Positions 1-8,157 of a stretch of 56,530 nucleotides of DNA are shown one piece after another. The stretch is taken from NCBI RefSeq assembly GCF_002150685.1, contig NZ_MSSW01000070.1, positions 1 through 56,530 of the forward strand. Reading direction: 5' to 3'. Below the pieces are notes generated by a model, which was not told the DNA's origin, did not search any database, and saw only the letters and a program-made list of their open reading frames with translations. This DNA is from Algoriphagus antarcticus. GTDB lineage: Bacteria > Bacteroidota > Bacteroidia > Cytophagales > Cyclobacteriaceae. Position 1 is the stretch's first letter. The number at the start of each line of letters is the position of its first letter. Made by a program: the position numbers and the translations under genes.

Positions 1-743
1 TCCCTGACATGAACCAATCTTTGAATTGTAAATTTCTTTTCAGCCAACCTCTGTACCTCCGGCCATGTTAGAAATACCCGGTTATTTACCTTTGTAGACA
101 TTTTAAACTGAATAAATGGGTTCCTGACTAGCCATCCGTTATTAATGCAGACTAGGACTATTTTCTTAAAATTGTTCAGGTATTTTACGGTTGTGTTATG
201 ATTACAATTCCTAGCACTCTTCAGCCAAAAGGCGTAGGATGATATAAATTCATAATCCAGTAGTTTAATATCCATGTCCTCAGCATTGTATTTCCATTTA
301 ATGAAAGAGCGGGTATGGTCAAGTGAAGTTTTGTATCTCAACAATGTCCCTGGGGCAAATTCTTTACCCACTAATGCTTCTACATTCTTATTGTGCTCAT
401 GGAATATTTCGAGAATCATTTTTTTCTTTTCCCCGATGCCAAGGAGAATATTCTTCAATGCTTCAGAAGAAATTTCTTTGTCAGATTCAAGGAGTTGTTT
501 TTTAGCCTGAATGACTTTATGATGGATAGTGTCCAGAAATGCATTTAATTCTCTGGCATCTTCTTTAATGCCCTCTGCTCTGCCTACAGCAATACTCCAA
601 CGGGAGATAGGCCATAACCTCTTGGTGGATATTTCTTTGGATAGACTATCTACGGTTATTCTGAGGTACACATACCTCATTGTTCCAGTGTCTTTTTTTG
701 ATTGTTTTAGGAAGAAGTGTAACCCAAAGCTTTTTTCTAACAT
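1..743 (-). CDS. Tyrosine recombinase / integrase, N-terminal part (runs off window)
   Basis: Reading the minus strand from an ATG at 743 gives an open frame of 247 codons to the window edge. The start reads MLEKSFGLHFFLKQSKKDTG, followed by YVYLRITVDSLSKEISTKR. This is the arm-type DNA-binding domain of Bacteroidota phage-integrase-like recombinases (roughly residues 1-95). A SAM-like core-binding domain follows at about residues 110-210, including LDYEFISSYAFWLKSARNCN. The last residues, RLVHVRD, are where the catalytic domain begins, so the catalytic Arg/His/Tyr residues are off the left edge and activity cannot be judged. The gene points away from the ssrA 3' end 359 bp upstream of its start, the layout expected of an integrase at its own attachment site. 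Family assignment is firm; the element it belongs to is not visible. Confidence 0.85.
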   Translation of the reverse strand, partial: MLEKSFGLHFFLKQSKKDTGTMRYVYLRITVDSLSKEISTKRLWPISRWSIAVGRAEGIKEDARELNAFLDTIHHKVIQAKKQLLESDKEISSEALKNILLGIGEKKKMILEIFHEHNKNVEALVGKEFAPGTLLRYKTSLDHTRSFIKWKYNAEDMDIKLLDYEFISSYAFWLKSARNCNHNTTVKYLNNFKKIVLVCINNGWLVRNPFIQFKMSTKVNNRVFLTWPEVQRLAEKKFTIQRLVHVR

Positions 744-808
744 GACTCATTGGTTTAAGTTGAATAAAACTCGAAAATCAGGCTCTAAATAACAAGAAGC
801 TCAATAGT

Positions 809-820
809 TGAACATGTTCA
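809..820. promoter_or_regulatory. 12-bp palindrome upstream of the integrase
   Basis: TGAACATGTTCA is a perfect 12-bp palindrome lying 66 bp before the integrase start, in the otherwise featureless stretch 744-930. It could be an operator for integrase control. Only the symmetry is seen; the role is a guess. Confidence 0.3.
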
Positions 821-932
821 TAATCAGTAAAATATAATTCACATCATGCGTCTTTTTTTTGATATCGGCGAACTACACGAATGACGCACTAGAATTAGGA
901 GAAATTGTGAAGATTTTGGTGGTTTTAGCCAC

Positions 933-967
933 AAAAAAAAGCCTGCAAAGAAACTCTTTACAGGCTT
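933..967 (-). terminator. Rho-independent terminator downstream of ssrA
   Basis: On the minus strand the sequence AGCCTG-TAAAGA-GTTT-CTTTG-CAGGCT forms a strong hairpin directly followed by eight T. It lies about 135 nt beyond the mature tmRNA 3' end, so it would end the tmRNA precursor and shield it from the integrase gene. The rest of 744-1101 shows no gene. Confidence 0.85.
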
Positions 968-1101
968 ATAATTCACAAAACTGAGATGTAAAAACTGATT
1001 AAAATTCATTAAACATCTAGTAATCAATGTTTTAGAAACTTTATTCAAATTATTGAAGTCTATTTTTACATTTTCTTCAAGGATTTTCTCAGCTTTTCCA
1101 G

Positions 1102-1501
1102 TGGAGCTGGCGAGATTCGAACTCGCGTCCAGATAAGGAAACAACGTACCGTCTACATGCTTAGTCACCTGTTGGATTTTCGATCGAAATATGCTGGGTG
1201 ACACACCTAGTTCCGACTTAGCTACTGGATCTTAAGCTTGCATAATAGCATCACAAGCAGCAGTCCGATCAAGTCGACACCTCAGATCCACCCGGATCAG
1301 ACAACGGGCGGTGAGATGTGGCCGGGGAATTACTCTCGCAACTCAACCCTTGAAGCTTTCTTTCCTGTTAAGGTAAGATTAGGCAGCCATAGCGTAAGAA
1401 TCTTCGCCATTTATAGTGCGTATGAATCTTTTAAGGCCGTACATACTCCAGCCTGCATGCGAGCCCGATTTTTACACTTACTGTCAAAACCGGTCAGCCC
1501 C
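1102..1501 (-). ncRNA. ssrA: tmRNA (transfer-messenger RNA)
   Basis: On the minus strand the RNA opens with GGGGCTGACCGGTTTTGACA and closes with GGACGCGAGTTCGAATCTCG CCAGCTCC and a discriminator A. The 5' GGGGCTG pairs with the 3' CAGCTCC as the acceptor stem, and the T-arm GTTCGAATC is intact. The CCA is not encoded (the genome has CTG there), so it must be added after transcription. The tag frame reads GGC GAA GAT TCT TAC GCT ATG GCT GCC TAA at 1408-1379, giving the degradation tag GEDSYAMAA. It rescues stalled ribosomes together with SmpB. The length of 400 nt is normal for a one-piece tmRNA. The open frames crossing this region are spurious. Confidence 0.95.
1379..1408 (-). other. ssrA: tmRNA proteolysis-tag reading frame (GEDSYAMAA)
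   Basis: Nine codons plus TAA inside the tmRNA encode GEDSYAMAA. The hydrophobic-AA tail is the usual signal for ClpXP-type proteases, and the YAMAA ending suits Cytophagales-type bacteria better than the YALAA ending of many others. Confidence 0.9.
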
Positions 1502-1684
1502 ATTTATATAAGGATGACAAAACTAATACAATTTTCGTTCCGTTGGTGAAGAGTTTTGCGATCTAGAGGAAACCTTTAAAAATTTGATTTTTCATAGGTT
1601 TGGAAATCAAATAATTAGCGAAAATTGTCTGAGAATGCTATTTTTTGGGCTTCCTGAGTATAGAGTTTTTTATATCTTGCGGTG

Positions 1685-2830
1685 ATGGAAAATTTCGTCG
1701 TTTCGGCAAGAAAATACAGACCGGCAGATTTCAAAAGCGTAGTTGGGCAGCAGCATATCACCACCACGCTTCAGAATGCCATAAAAAACAATCACTTAGC
1801 GCAGGCTTTTTTGTTTTGCGGTCCACGAGGTGTGGGGAAGACTACCTGCGCCCGTATCCTTGCAAAGACAATCAACTGTGAAAATCTTCAAGCTGACTTC
1901 GAGGCTTGTGGTAAATGCGAATCATGTGTTTCTTTCCAAAACAACAGTTCCTTTAATATCTACGAACTCGATGCGGCTTCGAACAACTCCGTAGATGATA
2001 TCCGTAATCTGGTAGATCAAGTACGTTACGCTCCGCAAAAGGGACAGTACAAAGTATATATCATTGATGAGGTTCACATGCTTTCCAATCAGGCTTTCAA
2101 CGCCTTTTTGAAGACTTTGGAAGAGCCACCTAAGTACGCCATCTTTATTTTGGCGACTACGGAAAAGCATAAAATCATTCCTACCATACTTTCCCGCTGT
2201 CAGATTTTTGATTTCAATAGAATTCAGATTAAAGACATAGCGGTACATCTCAAGTATATCGCTGAGAAAGAAACGGTAGATTATGAAGAGGAAGCTCTTC
2301 GATTGATTGCTACCAAAGCAGATGGTGCGCTTCGTGATGCGCTTTCTATGTTTGATTTGATCGTCACGTATTCCGCAGGGAAAAAAGTTACGTATCATGA
2401 GACCATCGGAAATCTACATATTCTTGATTACGATTATTACTTCAAAGTTGTAGATGCCTTGGTAGCAGAAAACCTATCCAGTGTTTTGCTGATCTTTGAT
2501 GAGATTCTGAAGAAAGGATTTGATGGACACAACTTCATCGTAGGTCTTTGTGAGCATTTCAGAGATTTGCTTGTGGCCAAAGATGCTGCTACGATTGAAC
2601 TGATAGAGGTATCTGAATCTGCCAAAGAACGTTATCTGCAACAGACAGAAGCAACTTCTGCATCCTTCTTACTCTCTGCACTGAACATTGCCAATTATTG
2701 CGATATCAATTACAAGACTTCGAAAAATCAGCGTTTACATGTGGAATTGGCATTGATGAAAATGGCAAAGCTTCCCCAAGCATTCCGTTTGTCAATGGTT
2801 GCAGCTGAGGACTCAAAAAAAAAAGTCTGA
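1685..2830 (+). CDS. dnaX: DNA polymerase III subunit gamma/tau, zero-frame (short) product
   Basis: This is the clamp-loader ATPase of DNA polymerase III. The Walker A motif GPRGVGKTT lies at about residue 47, followed by the zinc-binding cysteines of NCEN...CGKCESC, the Walker B/DEXX motif IIDEVHMLS, and the SRC sensor in LSRCQIF. Start: an ATG at 1685 is preferred over the GTG at 1682. In the zero frame the protein stops after SKKKV at a TGA (2828-2830), giving 381 residues, which is gamma-like and lacks the tau tail. The stop sits just after a run of ten A (2815-2824). A 196-codon open frame continues in the -1 frame (separate entry), so a slip in the A run would make a 573-residue tau. 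Whether both forms are made, or the A count is a sequencing error, cannot be told here. Confidence 0.93.
   Translation: MENFVVSARKYRPADFKSVVGQQHITTTLQNAIKNNHLAQAFLFCGPRGVGKTTCARILAKTINCENLQADFEACGKCESCVSFQNNSSFNIYELDAASNNSVDDIRNLVDQVRYAPQKGQYKVYIIDEVHMLSNQAFNAFLKTLEEPPKYAIFILATTEKHKIIPTILSRCQIFDFNRIQIKDIAVHLKYIAEKETVDYEEEALRLIATKADGALRDALSMFDLIVTYSAGKKVTYHETIGNLHILDYDYYFKVVDALVAENLSSVLLIFDEILKKGFDGHNFIVGLCEHFRDLLVAKDAATIELIEVSESAKERYLQQTEATSASFLLSALNIANYCDINYKTSKNQRLHVELALMKMAKLPQAFRLSMVAAEDSKKKV
2815..2824 (+). promoter_or_regulatory. dnaX: A10 slippery homopolymer in dnaX
   Basis: Ten consecutive A follow GAGGACTC and precede GTCTGA. In frame it reads TCA AAA AAA AAA GTC TGA. A -1 move on the A run, or one extra A in the transcript, joins the two dnaX frames. 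Long A runs in dnaX are known slippage sites in other bacteria (E. coli ribosomal shift, Thermus transcript slippage). Confidence 0.65.
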
Positions 2831-3405
2831 CAGAGCAAGTTCCTGAACCACTCAAAGAATCTATACCTCTTCCTACTACTACCAGCACTGCCAAGACAAG
2901 TTCTCTACAGAAGACTATTTCTATTCCTAAAAATCTTGGTCACACGAAGCAATTAGCAGATCAAAAAGCTAAGCATGAGCTAGAGTATGCCCAATCTAAG
3001 GTGAGCGAGGAAGTCGTGGAGGTAAAAGTAGAGGGGAGAGACCTCACCCAGGAAATATTGGATGAGGTATTTCCACAAGTAAAAGAACATTTTCAGAAGC
3101 TCGGAAAGAGTATGGAACTGGCGATCTTGGGACAGTCCGTCAAGATTAAAATGGATGTGGTCATCCTTGAAGTAATGGGTCATGTGCAAGAAGAACTTGC
3201 ATTAAAAATGAAGCCTGAGGTGATTCGTATTATCAAAGAATTGGGTTCGGTCAATCACTTTAAGCTAGAATTGGAGGTAAAAGAAGAACTGGAGTCTGAA
3301 CGAAATAAGCTCTACACAAGCACAGATAAATTCAACTTTTTAAAGGGAAAACACGCTGCCTTGGGAGAATTTCAGCGGAGATTCGGTTTGGAAACTGATT
3401 TCTAA
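2815..3405 (+). CDS. dnaX: DnaX tau C-terminal extension in the -1 frame
   Basis: From the A-run onward the -1 frame is open to TAA at 3405 with no other stop. It begins KSLTEQVPEPLKES, passes through a Pro/Thr/Ser/Lys-rich linker, then a folded-looking stretch from about 3001 (VEVKVEGRDLTQEILDEVF) and ends RRFGLETDF. Tau proteins have just this order: ATPase core, flexible linker, then a C-terminal domain that contacts the polymerase. It has no convincing start of its own; the GTG at 3001 would leave out the linker. So it is best read as the 3' part of dnaX, reached by ribosomal or transcriptional slippage. Its end overlaps the convergent DUF3078 gene by 4 nt. Confidence 0.8.
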   Translation, partial: KKKSLTEQVPEPLKESIPLPTTTSTAKTSSLQKTISIPKNLGHTKQLADQKAKHELEYAQSKVSEEVVEVKVEGRDLTQEILDEVFPQVKEHFQKLGKSMELAILGQSVKIKMDVVILEVMGHVQEELALKMKPEVIRIIKELGSVNHFKLELEVKEELESERNKLYTSTDKFNFLKGKHAALGEFQRRFGLETDF

Positions 3406-4394
3406 AAATCAAGAGATATCCCAAAGTTTATAAGATTCTGTAGCTGCACAGCTTGCTTAGATGTTCCATCATCTTGTTTGATAAACACCTCCTCATCATA
3501 GATTAGAACGGTCTCTATTCTGGTGGAAATAAACCTATTTACTTTCATTCTTATCACAGAATTGAAGTTGACTACCATATTTCCAAACACCTCATAATTA
3601 GAAAATAGGTTGATATCAGACTTCCAGGTAATATTTTTCATCAGTTGAATATCTGCCACTGAGGCAGCGAGAGAGACTCCTGCTTCAGCTCGTACATTTT
3701 CACCAGGAATTACCCCGAAAGCCCCAGCCCTGCTCAGTGAATCGTTTAAGACTATGGTGAATCTACCCGTGAAAGGAGATAGAATTACCGAGATCTTACT
3801 CTTGTCTTTATAGGTTTTTCGGTAGTTAAGACCAGTCGAAGACTGTACATAGCCAGGTGAAAGTAGGTCTGATATTTTGGTGCGAACTTCCAAATCACTT
3901 CCCGATGGTCTGGAATATTTGTATCCGGCTAGAAGCTGAGCTCTAGCATCAAGCTGAGTAGATAGGTAGAAAAATTCCGATAGTTCTCTACCATAATTGG
4001 TCACAAAGTGGAAATTATCGTTCGTCTTTCGAGTCGCATAATCTCTATCATCTTGACGATTGAAACCTAAGCTGAACGTGAGTTGTGTGTCCCAGACTTT
4101 ATTATCCTTCTTGTAATTGGCAAAAAGTGTCAAGCCGGAATTCAGCGCAAAGGTACTGGATCCACCTGCCGCCCAATTTGACAAAGTAACTTGTTGGATA
4201 TTGAGGTTATAGTTTCCTCCTGTCTTCCAAAAAATCTCTTTTATAGGCTCATCTATCAAGAGCGAATCTCCCAGCATCAGCAAGGTATCACCATTAATCA
4301 GTACAGTATCAGGGATATACTGCCTGTCCTGAGCCTTAATCGTGTGGCTGAGGCATAGGAGAAATAATCCAAAAATTAGGAGGTACTTAGACAT
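3402..4394 (-). CDS. DUF3078 family outer-membrane-type protein
   Basis: 330 residues with a clear Sec signal peptide (about residues 1-21, ending TIKAQ). The stretch WKTGGNYNLNIQQVTLSNWA followed by GGSSTFALNSG is the signature of DUF3078, a family found almost only in Bacteroidota. The rest alternates polar and aromatic residues (FVTNYGREL, FYLSTQLDAR) and ends in NFGISLDF with a terminal aromatic, which fits a small outer-membrane beta-barrel. The biochemical role is unknown. It converges on dnaX with a 4-nt overlap and is followed upstream, on the same strand, by the LysM transglycosylase gene 24 bp away. The two may be co-transcribed and both concern the envelope. Confidence 0.85.
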   Translation of the reverse strand: MSKYLLIFGLFLLCLSHTIKAQDRQYIPDTVLINGDTLLMLGDSLLIDEPIKEIFWKTGGNYNLNIQQVTLSNWAAGGSSTFALNSGLTLFANYKKDNKVWDTQLTFSLGFNRQDDRDYATRKTNDNFHFVTNYGRELSEFFYLSTQLDARAQLLAGYKYSRPSGSDLEVRTKISDLLSPGYVQSSTGLNYRKTYKDKSKISVILSPFTGRFTIVLNDSLSRAGAFGVIPGENVRAEAGVSLAASVADIQLMKNITWKSDINLFSNYEVFGNMVVNFNSVIRMKVNRFISTRIETVLIYDEEVFIKQDDGTSKQAVQLQNLINFGISLDF

Positions 4395-4418
4395 TTAAAA
4401 AGCTTAGGGGATTGCAGA

Positions 4419-6002
4419 TCAGGGGCGAAAGATAACCAATTTCTGTCCAATGGATATGATGTTTTGAATTCCTATGTTGTTCCAGTCTTTCAATTGATTG
4501 ACTGTCACGCCGTATTTTTTGCTGATGGCAAATAGCGTCTCTCCAGTAGCCACTGTATGAGTCATCTTAGAAGTTGAAGATGCTGTGCTGGTTTGACGTG
4601 AATTACTTACTAAAGGTTGATTGCGTGTCGATGTGGGCGGTGTGTTAGCTTCTGCTTGTCTGGCTGGTGCCGGGTTCGTAAGTTTTACCACCGGTATATC
4701 CTCACCACGTTTTCTATGTTCTTGCAGGTTGAGTACCATTCCAGCTTTCAAGTCGCTGTCTTTCCTAATTCTATTTTTCGACTTCAATGCAGATAGCTTA
4801 ATTCCGTATCTCTGAGAAATACTCCAAAGTGTTTCGCCTGGTCGTACGATGTGAGTTGCTATTTCAGCGCTGGCATTCTTTTTCTCGGTATAGTAATATT
4901 CTCCGGCTTCGATTCTCGCTCCTCTGTCTAGATCGTTAAGTCTTCGCAGCTTATTTTCTTTGACTCCAACTCGGTCTGAGAAATTGCTTTGAGTAGTGGA
5001 TTGAGGCGCTTGCACACCTTCTAGATTATTTACCGTGATCTGATCAGCCTGTGAAGCTTTCGTGGTATTTCCAGCAATTCTTGGGAAAGAATCTGCTTGC
5101 TTGTAAGTTGGTGAGGTGGATGTAACGCTTGGGCTTTGAGTTTTCGGTTTCGATTCCGTAATAATTGCTGGCTGTATGGGTAGAGATCCATCTCTTACAT
5201 ATACCACCGTATAAACTCTATCGCCTGGGATTTTACCATTGCGTGTCCATAGATTATATTCTTCCAGGTGCTTTTCGGTTACGCCATATTTTTTCGATAG
5301 GGCTGATAATGTAGTAGGCCCTTGTACGCGCTCCCCTACCATATATTGCCCACTGCTGGTGAGCGAGGTAGTTTGGCTCCCAAAGGCGATTTTATGAGCT
5401 AAGAATTTCTTGAAGTACCAATGTGTATTTCGATCTACATCCACGATTTGCTTCCCATTGTATTGGGTGCCAAAATAAGCTTTGGCTCCACCCAGACCCA
5501 TTTGATAAGAAACCAATGCGCACATCCAGTTGTCGAATGAGTTATTATGTTTCTGCAGGTAAAGCGCAGCTCCCTTGGAGGAAGAGGCTATATTTTTCCG
5601 CTCATCGATTTGACCATCTACCCGAAGAAAAACCTCCTCTGCAGTTCCTTGCTTAAACTGCCAAAAGCCAACTGCATTTGATGTGGATACAGCGTCTCCG
5701 ATCAAACCACTTTCTTGGATGGCCAGATATTTTAGATCTACAGGCACGCCAGAGTTTCTAAGCTCCTGCTCGATGATCGGCATGTATAGATTTACCCGAT
5801 CTTGCTTGATTTTAAAATAGGATGGGTTACGATATTGTGCATCCACGTCCAACTGGATTTCCCGTCGAGCCTGAGGATTGATTCTTACGATAAGGTCTGC
5901 AAACTGTAGTTCAGCCGGGACTTGAGGGATTTGAGCCTTAGACTCATGGCCGAACAGTACCAGCAGGATGAAAATTATATAGGGGGTATGTATTTTTTTC
6001 AT
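4419..6002 (-). CDS. Membrane-bound lytic transglycosylase with LysM domains (MltD-like)
   Basis: 527 residues. A signal peptide covers residues 1-23 (ending SKAQ). The SLT domain at about 75-200 carries the catalytic Glu97 in YLAIQESGL and the following NAVGFWQFKQGTA. Three LysM repeats bind peptidoglycan: a divergent one near 217-268, one near 382-425 (IVRPGETLWSISQRYG) and a C-terminal one near 481-525 (TVATGETLFAISKKYG). They are joined by Ser/Thr/Pro/Gln-rich linkers. It should cleave the glycan strand non-hydrolytically to 1,6-anhydro-muropeptides in the periplasm during wall remodelling. The MltD name is used for architecture only; no lipobox is visible. The ATG at 6002 is well placed before the signal peptide. 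Confidence 0.92.
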   Translation of the reverse strand: MKKIHTPYIIFILLVLFGHESKAQIPQVPAELQFADLIVRINPQARREIQLDVDAQYRNPSYFKIKQDRVNLYMPIIEQELRNSGVPVDLKYLAIQESGLIGDAVSTSNAVGFWQFKQGTAEEVFLRVDGQIDERKNIASSSKGAALYLQKHNNSFDNWMCALVSYQMGLGGAKAYFGTQYNGKQIVDVDRNTHWYFKKFLAHKIAFGSQTTSLTSSGQYMVGERVQGPTTLSALSKKYGVTEKHLEEYNLWTRNGKIPGDRVYTVVYVRDGSLPIQPAIITESKPKTQSPSVTSTSPTYKQADSFPRIAGNTTKASQADQITVNNLEGVQAPQSTTQSNFSDRVGVKENKLRRLNDLDRGARIEAGEYYYTEKKNASAEIATHIVRPGETLWSISQRYGIKLSALKSKNRIRKDSDLKAGMVLNLQEHRKRGEDIPVVKLTNPAPARQAEANTPPTSTRNQPLVSNSRQTSTASSTSKMTHTVATGETLFAISKKYGVTVNQLKDWNNIGIQNIISIGQKLVIFRP

Positions 6003-6068
6003 TCGAAAAAGGCTTTCATCGTCGGGTCAGCATCATTTTAGCAAAAATGATTCCCCTTTTCGCTTTAC

Positions 6069-6713
6069 CTAGATTTTTCTTGCCATCATTACGCCATCCC
6101 GGATGGGCAGCAGGACGTTTTCGACGCGAGGATCATTTTGAATCATTGTATTAAAATCTATAATGGCATGGGTGTCTTTGTCAATTTTCTTTCCTTTTTC
6201 TACCAAGATTTTTCCTGACCATAGGACATTGTCAGCCAGAATAATTCCTCCTGGATTGATCTTGTCGATGATCAGGTCATAGTACTTCGAGTAGTTACTT
6301 TTATCAGCATCGATAAAGACCATATCGAAAGGCCCGGAAAGGGTAGGAATAATTTCGAGAGCATTTCCCAGGCGATAATCGATTTTGTCAGCTAGCCCGC
6401 TTTCTTCAAAAAACCCTCGCACCATTGTCTCTAGCTCGTCATTGATATCCAGCGTGATGAGCTTTCCATCTTTCCCCAATCCTCTTGCCATGCAGATTCC
6501 AGAATATCCGGTGTAAGTACCGATTTCTAAAATGGTTTTAGGATTCTGCATTTTTGCAAAAAGCTCTAGCATTTTCCCCTGTAGATGTCCGGAGATCATG
6601 CGTGGCATCATGACTTTTGCCTGAGTTTCGCGGGTGATTTTTTTAAGCAAAAAATCCTCATCACTACTGTGATCTTCGCAATAAGTTAAAAGAGCTGGGT
6701 CGATAAATTCCAT
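6069..6713 (-). CDS. Class I SAM-dependent O-methyltransferase (family 3)
   Basis: 214 residues, a complete methyltransferase_3 / caffeoyl-CoA O-methyltransferase-like fold. The SAM-binding motif I is ILEIGTYTGYSGICMARGL at about residue 60. The acidic post-motif is LITLDIND, and FDMVFIDADKSNY gives the metal-binding Asp region. GGIILADNVLW is the typical later motif. The substrate is unknown; bacterial members methylate catechol-like or small phenolic compounds, and some act on RNA. It lies 2 bp downstream of the M16 peptidase gene on the same strand, so the two are surely one transcript, a pairing with no obvious functional logic. Confidence 0.9.
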   Translation of the reverse strand: MEFIDPALLTYCEDHSSDEDFLLKKITRETQAKVMMPRMISGHLQGKMLELFAKMQNPKTILEIGTYTGYSGICMARGLGKDGKLITLDINDELETMVRGFFEESGLADKIDYRLGNALEIIPTLSGPFDMVFIDADKSNYSKYYDLIIDKINPGGIILADNVLWSGKILVEKGKKIDKDTHAIIDFNTMIQNDPRVENVLLPIRDGVMMARKI

Positions 6714-6715
6714 GA

Positions 6716-7945
6716 TTACTGAGGAGTATAGGTTAGGAACGAGAGCATTTCAGGGTTGAAAATTTCTTGTGCGATTCCCTGAATTTCCTCGGCTGTAGTA
6801 TTTTTGATCTGTTTAAATATATTCTCCAGGGGATCTACTTTTCCATGATCGATTAAGCTTTTGCCATAAACCAGCATCAGTGCGGCGTAATTTTCCTCGG
6901 CCATAGCCATCTGACCGATTGCTTGTTCTTTTGCCATATGAAGCTGAACAGTTCCGAGCTTTGTGCTGGTCATTTTACTCATTTCTTTGAGAACAAGCGC
7001 AAGTGCTTTTTGTAGAGTTTTGCCCTCTGTGCCAAAGTAAATCCCAAAAAAGCCGATGTCGGAAAATGGCTGATAACTGGACTCTATACTATACACATAG
7101 CCGTGCTTTTCCCGAAGCATCAGATTCAGCCGGCTATTCATACTTGGTCCGCCAAGGATGTTGTTGAGGAGGAAAAGTTTAAAGCGATTTGGGTCGTAAA
7201 GAGAAAAAGCCGGTCGGCCAATTGCACAAAGTGACTGGCTAACGTCTCTTTCTTGACTCTTTACTTTAGGAATGTAATTGTTGAAATCACTTCTAATGTA
7301 AAGGCTTCTTTTCGTTTGGATTTGGGATAAAGGACCTTCTATTCCTCGCAATACTTTCTGGAAGGAGATATTTCCCACTACAGAAAATATCAGTCTAGAC
7401 GTATCAAGTCTTGTAGAAATGAAGTCGAAGAAATCCTGCTGAGTAAAGCTTCCAACCGTCTGTTCTGTTCCCAGAATATTTCTTCCCAATGCATGATTTT
7501 CAAAAACCAATTCATCCAGTTCATCCTGTATCGCATCCTCCGGAGAATCGCGATACATGGCCATTTCTTCTAAAATAACCTGACGCTCTTTTTCGATCTG
7601 TTTTTCCGGGAAAGTACTATTGAAGGTAATGTCGAAAAGTAATTCAGAGGCTTTGCCGTAATGTTCCTTTAAAGTGGAAGCATAGAAGCATACTTTTTCT
7701 TTGGTGGTGTAGGCGTTGAGTTCGCCTCCAAGTGATTCCAGGCGATTGAGGATATGGAAAGTTTTTCGCCTTTTAGTGCCTTTGAAAGCCATATGTTCCC
7801 AAAAGTGAGCTAGCCCTTCTTGCTCTTTGGTCTCATCTCTACTACCGATGTCTAATATAAATCCGCAGTGAACTAGTCTGGTATGGGTAACTTCCTGATG
7901 GACAATCCGAATGCCGTTACTAAGTTCTTTGATGTTTAATTCCAT
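6716..7945 (-). CDS. M16 family zinc metallopeptidase (insulinase/PqqL-like)
   Basis: 409 residues, the usual length of a single-chain two-domain M16B peptidase. The inverted zinc motif HxxEH is H47-F-W-E50-H51 in LAHFWEHMAFKGT, with the distal Glu in the helix KERQVILEEMAMYRDSPED. The C-terminal half has the R/Y substrate-clamp region (SRLNLMLREKHGYVYSIES). No signal peptide is seen, so it probably acts in the cytoplasm, where such enzymes degrade short peptides or process precursors. It is the first gene of a two-gene unit with the O-methyltransferase. The next gene, the M24 peptidase, diverges 212 bp away. Confidence 0.92.
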   Translation of the reverse strand: MELNIKELSNGIRIVHQEVTHTRLVHCGFILDIGSRDETKEQEGLAHFWEHMAFKGTKRRKTFHILNRLESLGGELNAYTTKEKVCFYASTLKEHYGKASELLFDITFNSTFPEKQIEKERQVILEEMAMYRDSPEDAIQDELDELVFENHALGRNILGTEQTVGSFTQQDFFDFISTRLDTSRLIFSVVGNISFQKVLRGIEGPLSQIQTKRSLYIRSDFNNYIPKVKSQERDVSQSLCAIGRPAFSLYDPNRFKLFLLNNILGGPSMNSRLNLMLREKHGYVYSIESSYQPFSDIGFFGIYFGTEGKTLQKALALVLKEMSKMTSTKLGTVQLHMAKEQAIGQMAMAEENYAALMLVYGKSLIDHGKVDPLENIFKQIKNTTAEEIQGIAQEIFNPEMLSFLTYTPQ

Positions 7946-8157
7946 GCTTAATTTACCCTGTCGGTAATATACAAAGTAAAGCAGGAAATTAGTTCCAGAT
8001 GAATTTCTCCCCTGATTTTCGCCCTATAATTAGTAACTTTCCATTTCAGAATCAGAAGAAATCTATGAAATCGAGCATTACTCCAAACGTAACACAGAGG
8101 AATGATTAATTACCATGTGAGATTCCACCTGACCATTGAAAAACAAATAATAACAAG

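Noticed and set aside
274..792. Plus-strand frames at the left edge
   Set aside because: They are shadows of the integrase gene on the opposite strand, whose protein sequence is clearly recognisable.
839..1204. 121-codon minus-strand frame
   Set aside because: It overlaps the tmRNA 3' half and the terminator; both are well supported as RNA features.
1238..1549. 103-codon plus-strand frame
   Set aside because: Lies antisense inside the tmRNA gene; no coding signal.
3001..3405. Separate 134-residue gene after dnaX
   Set aside because: The frame is open right back to the A10 run and reads as the tau tail, so it is treated as part of dnaX.
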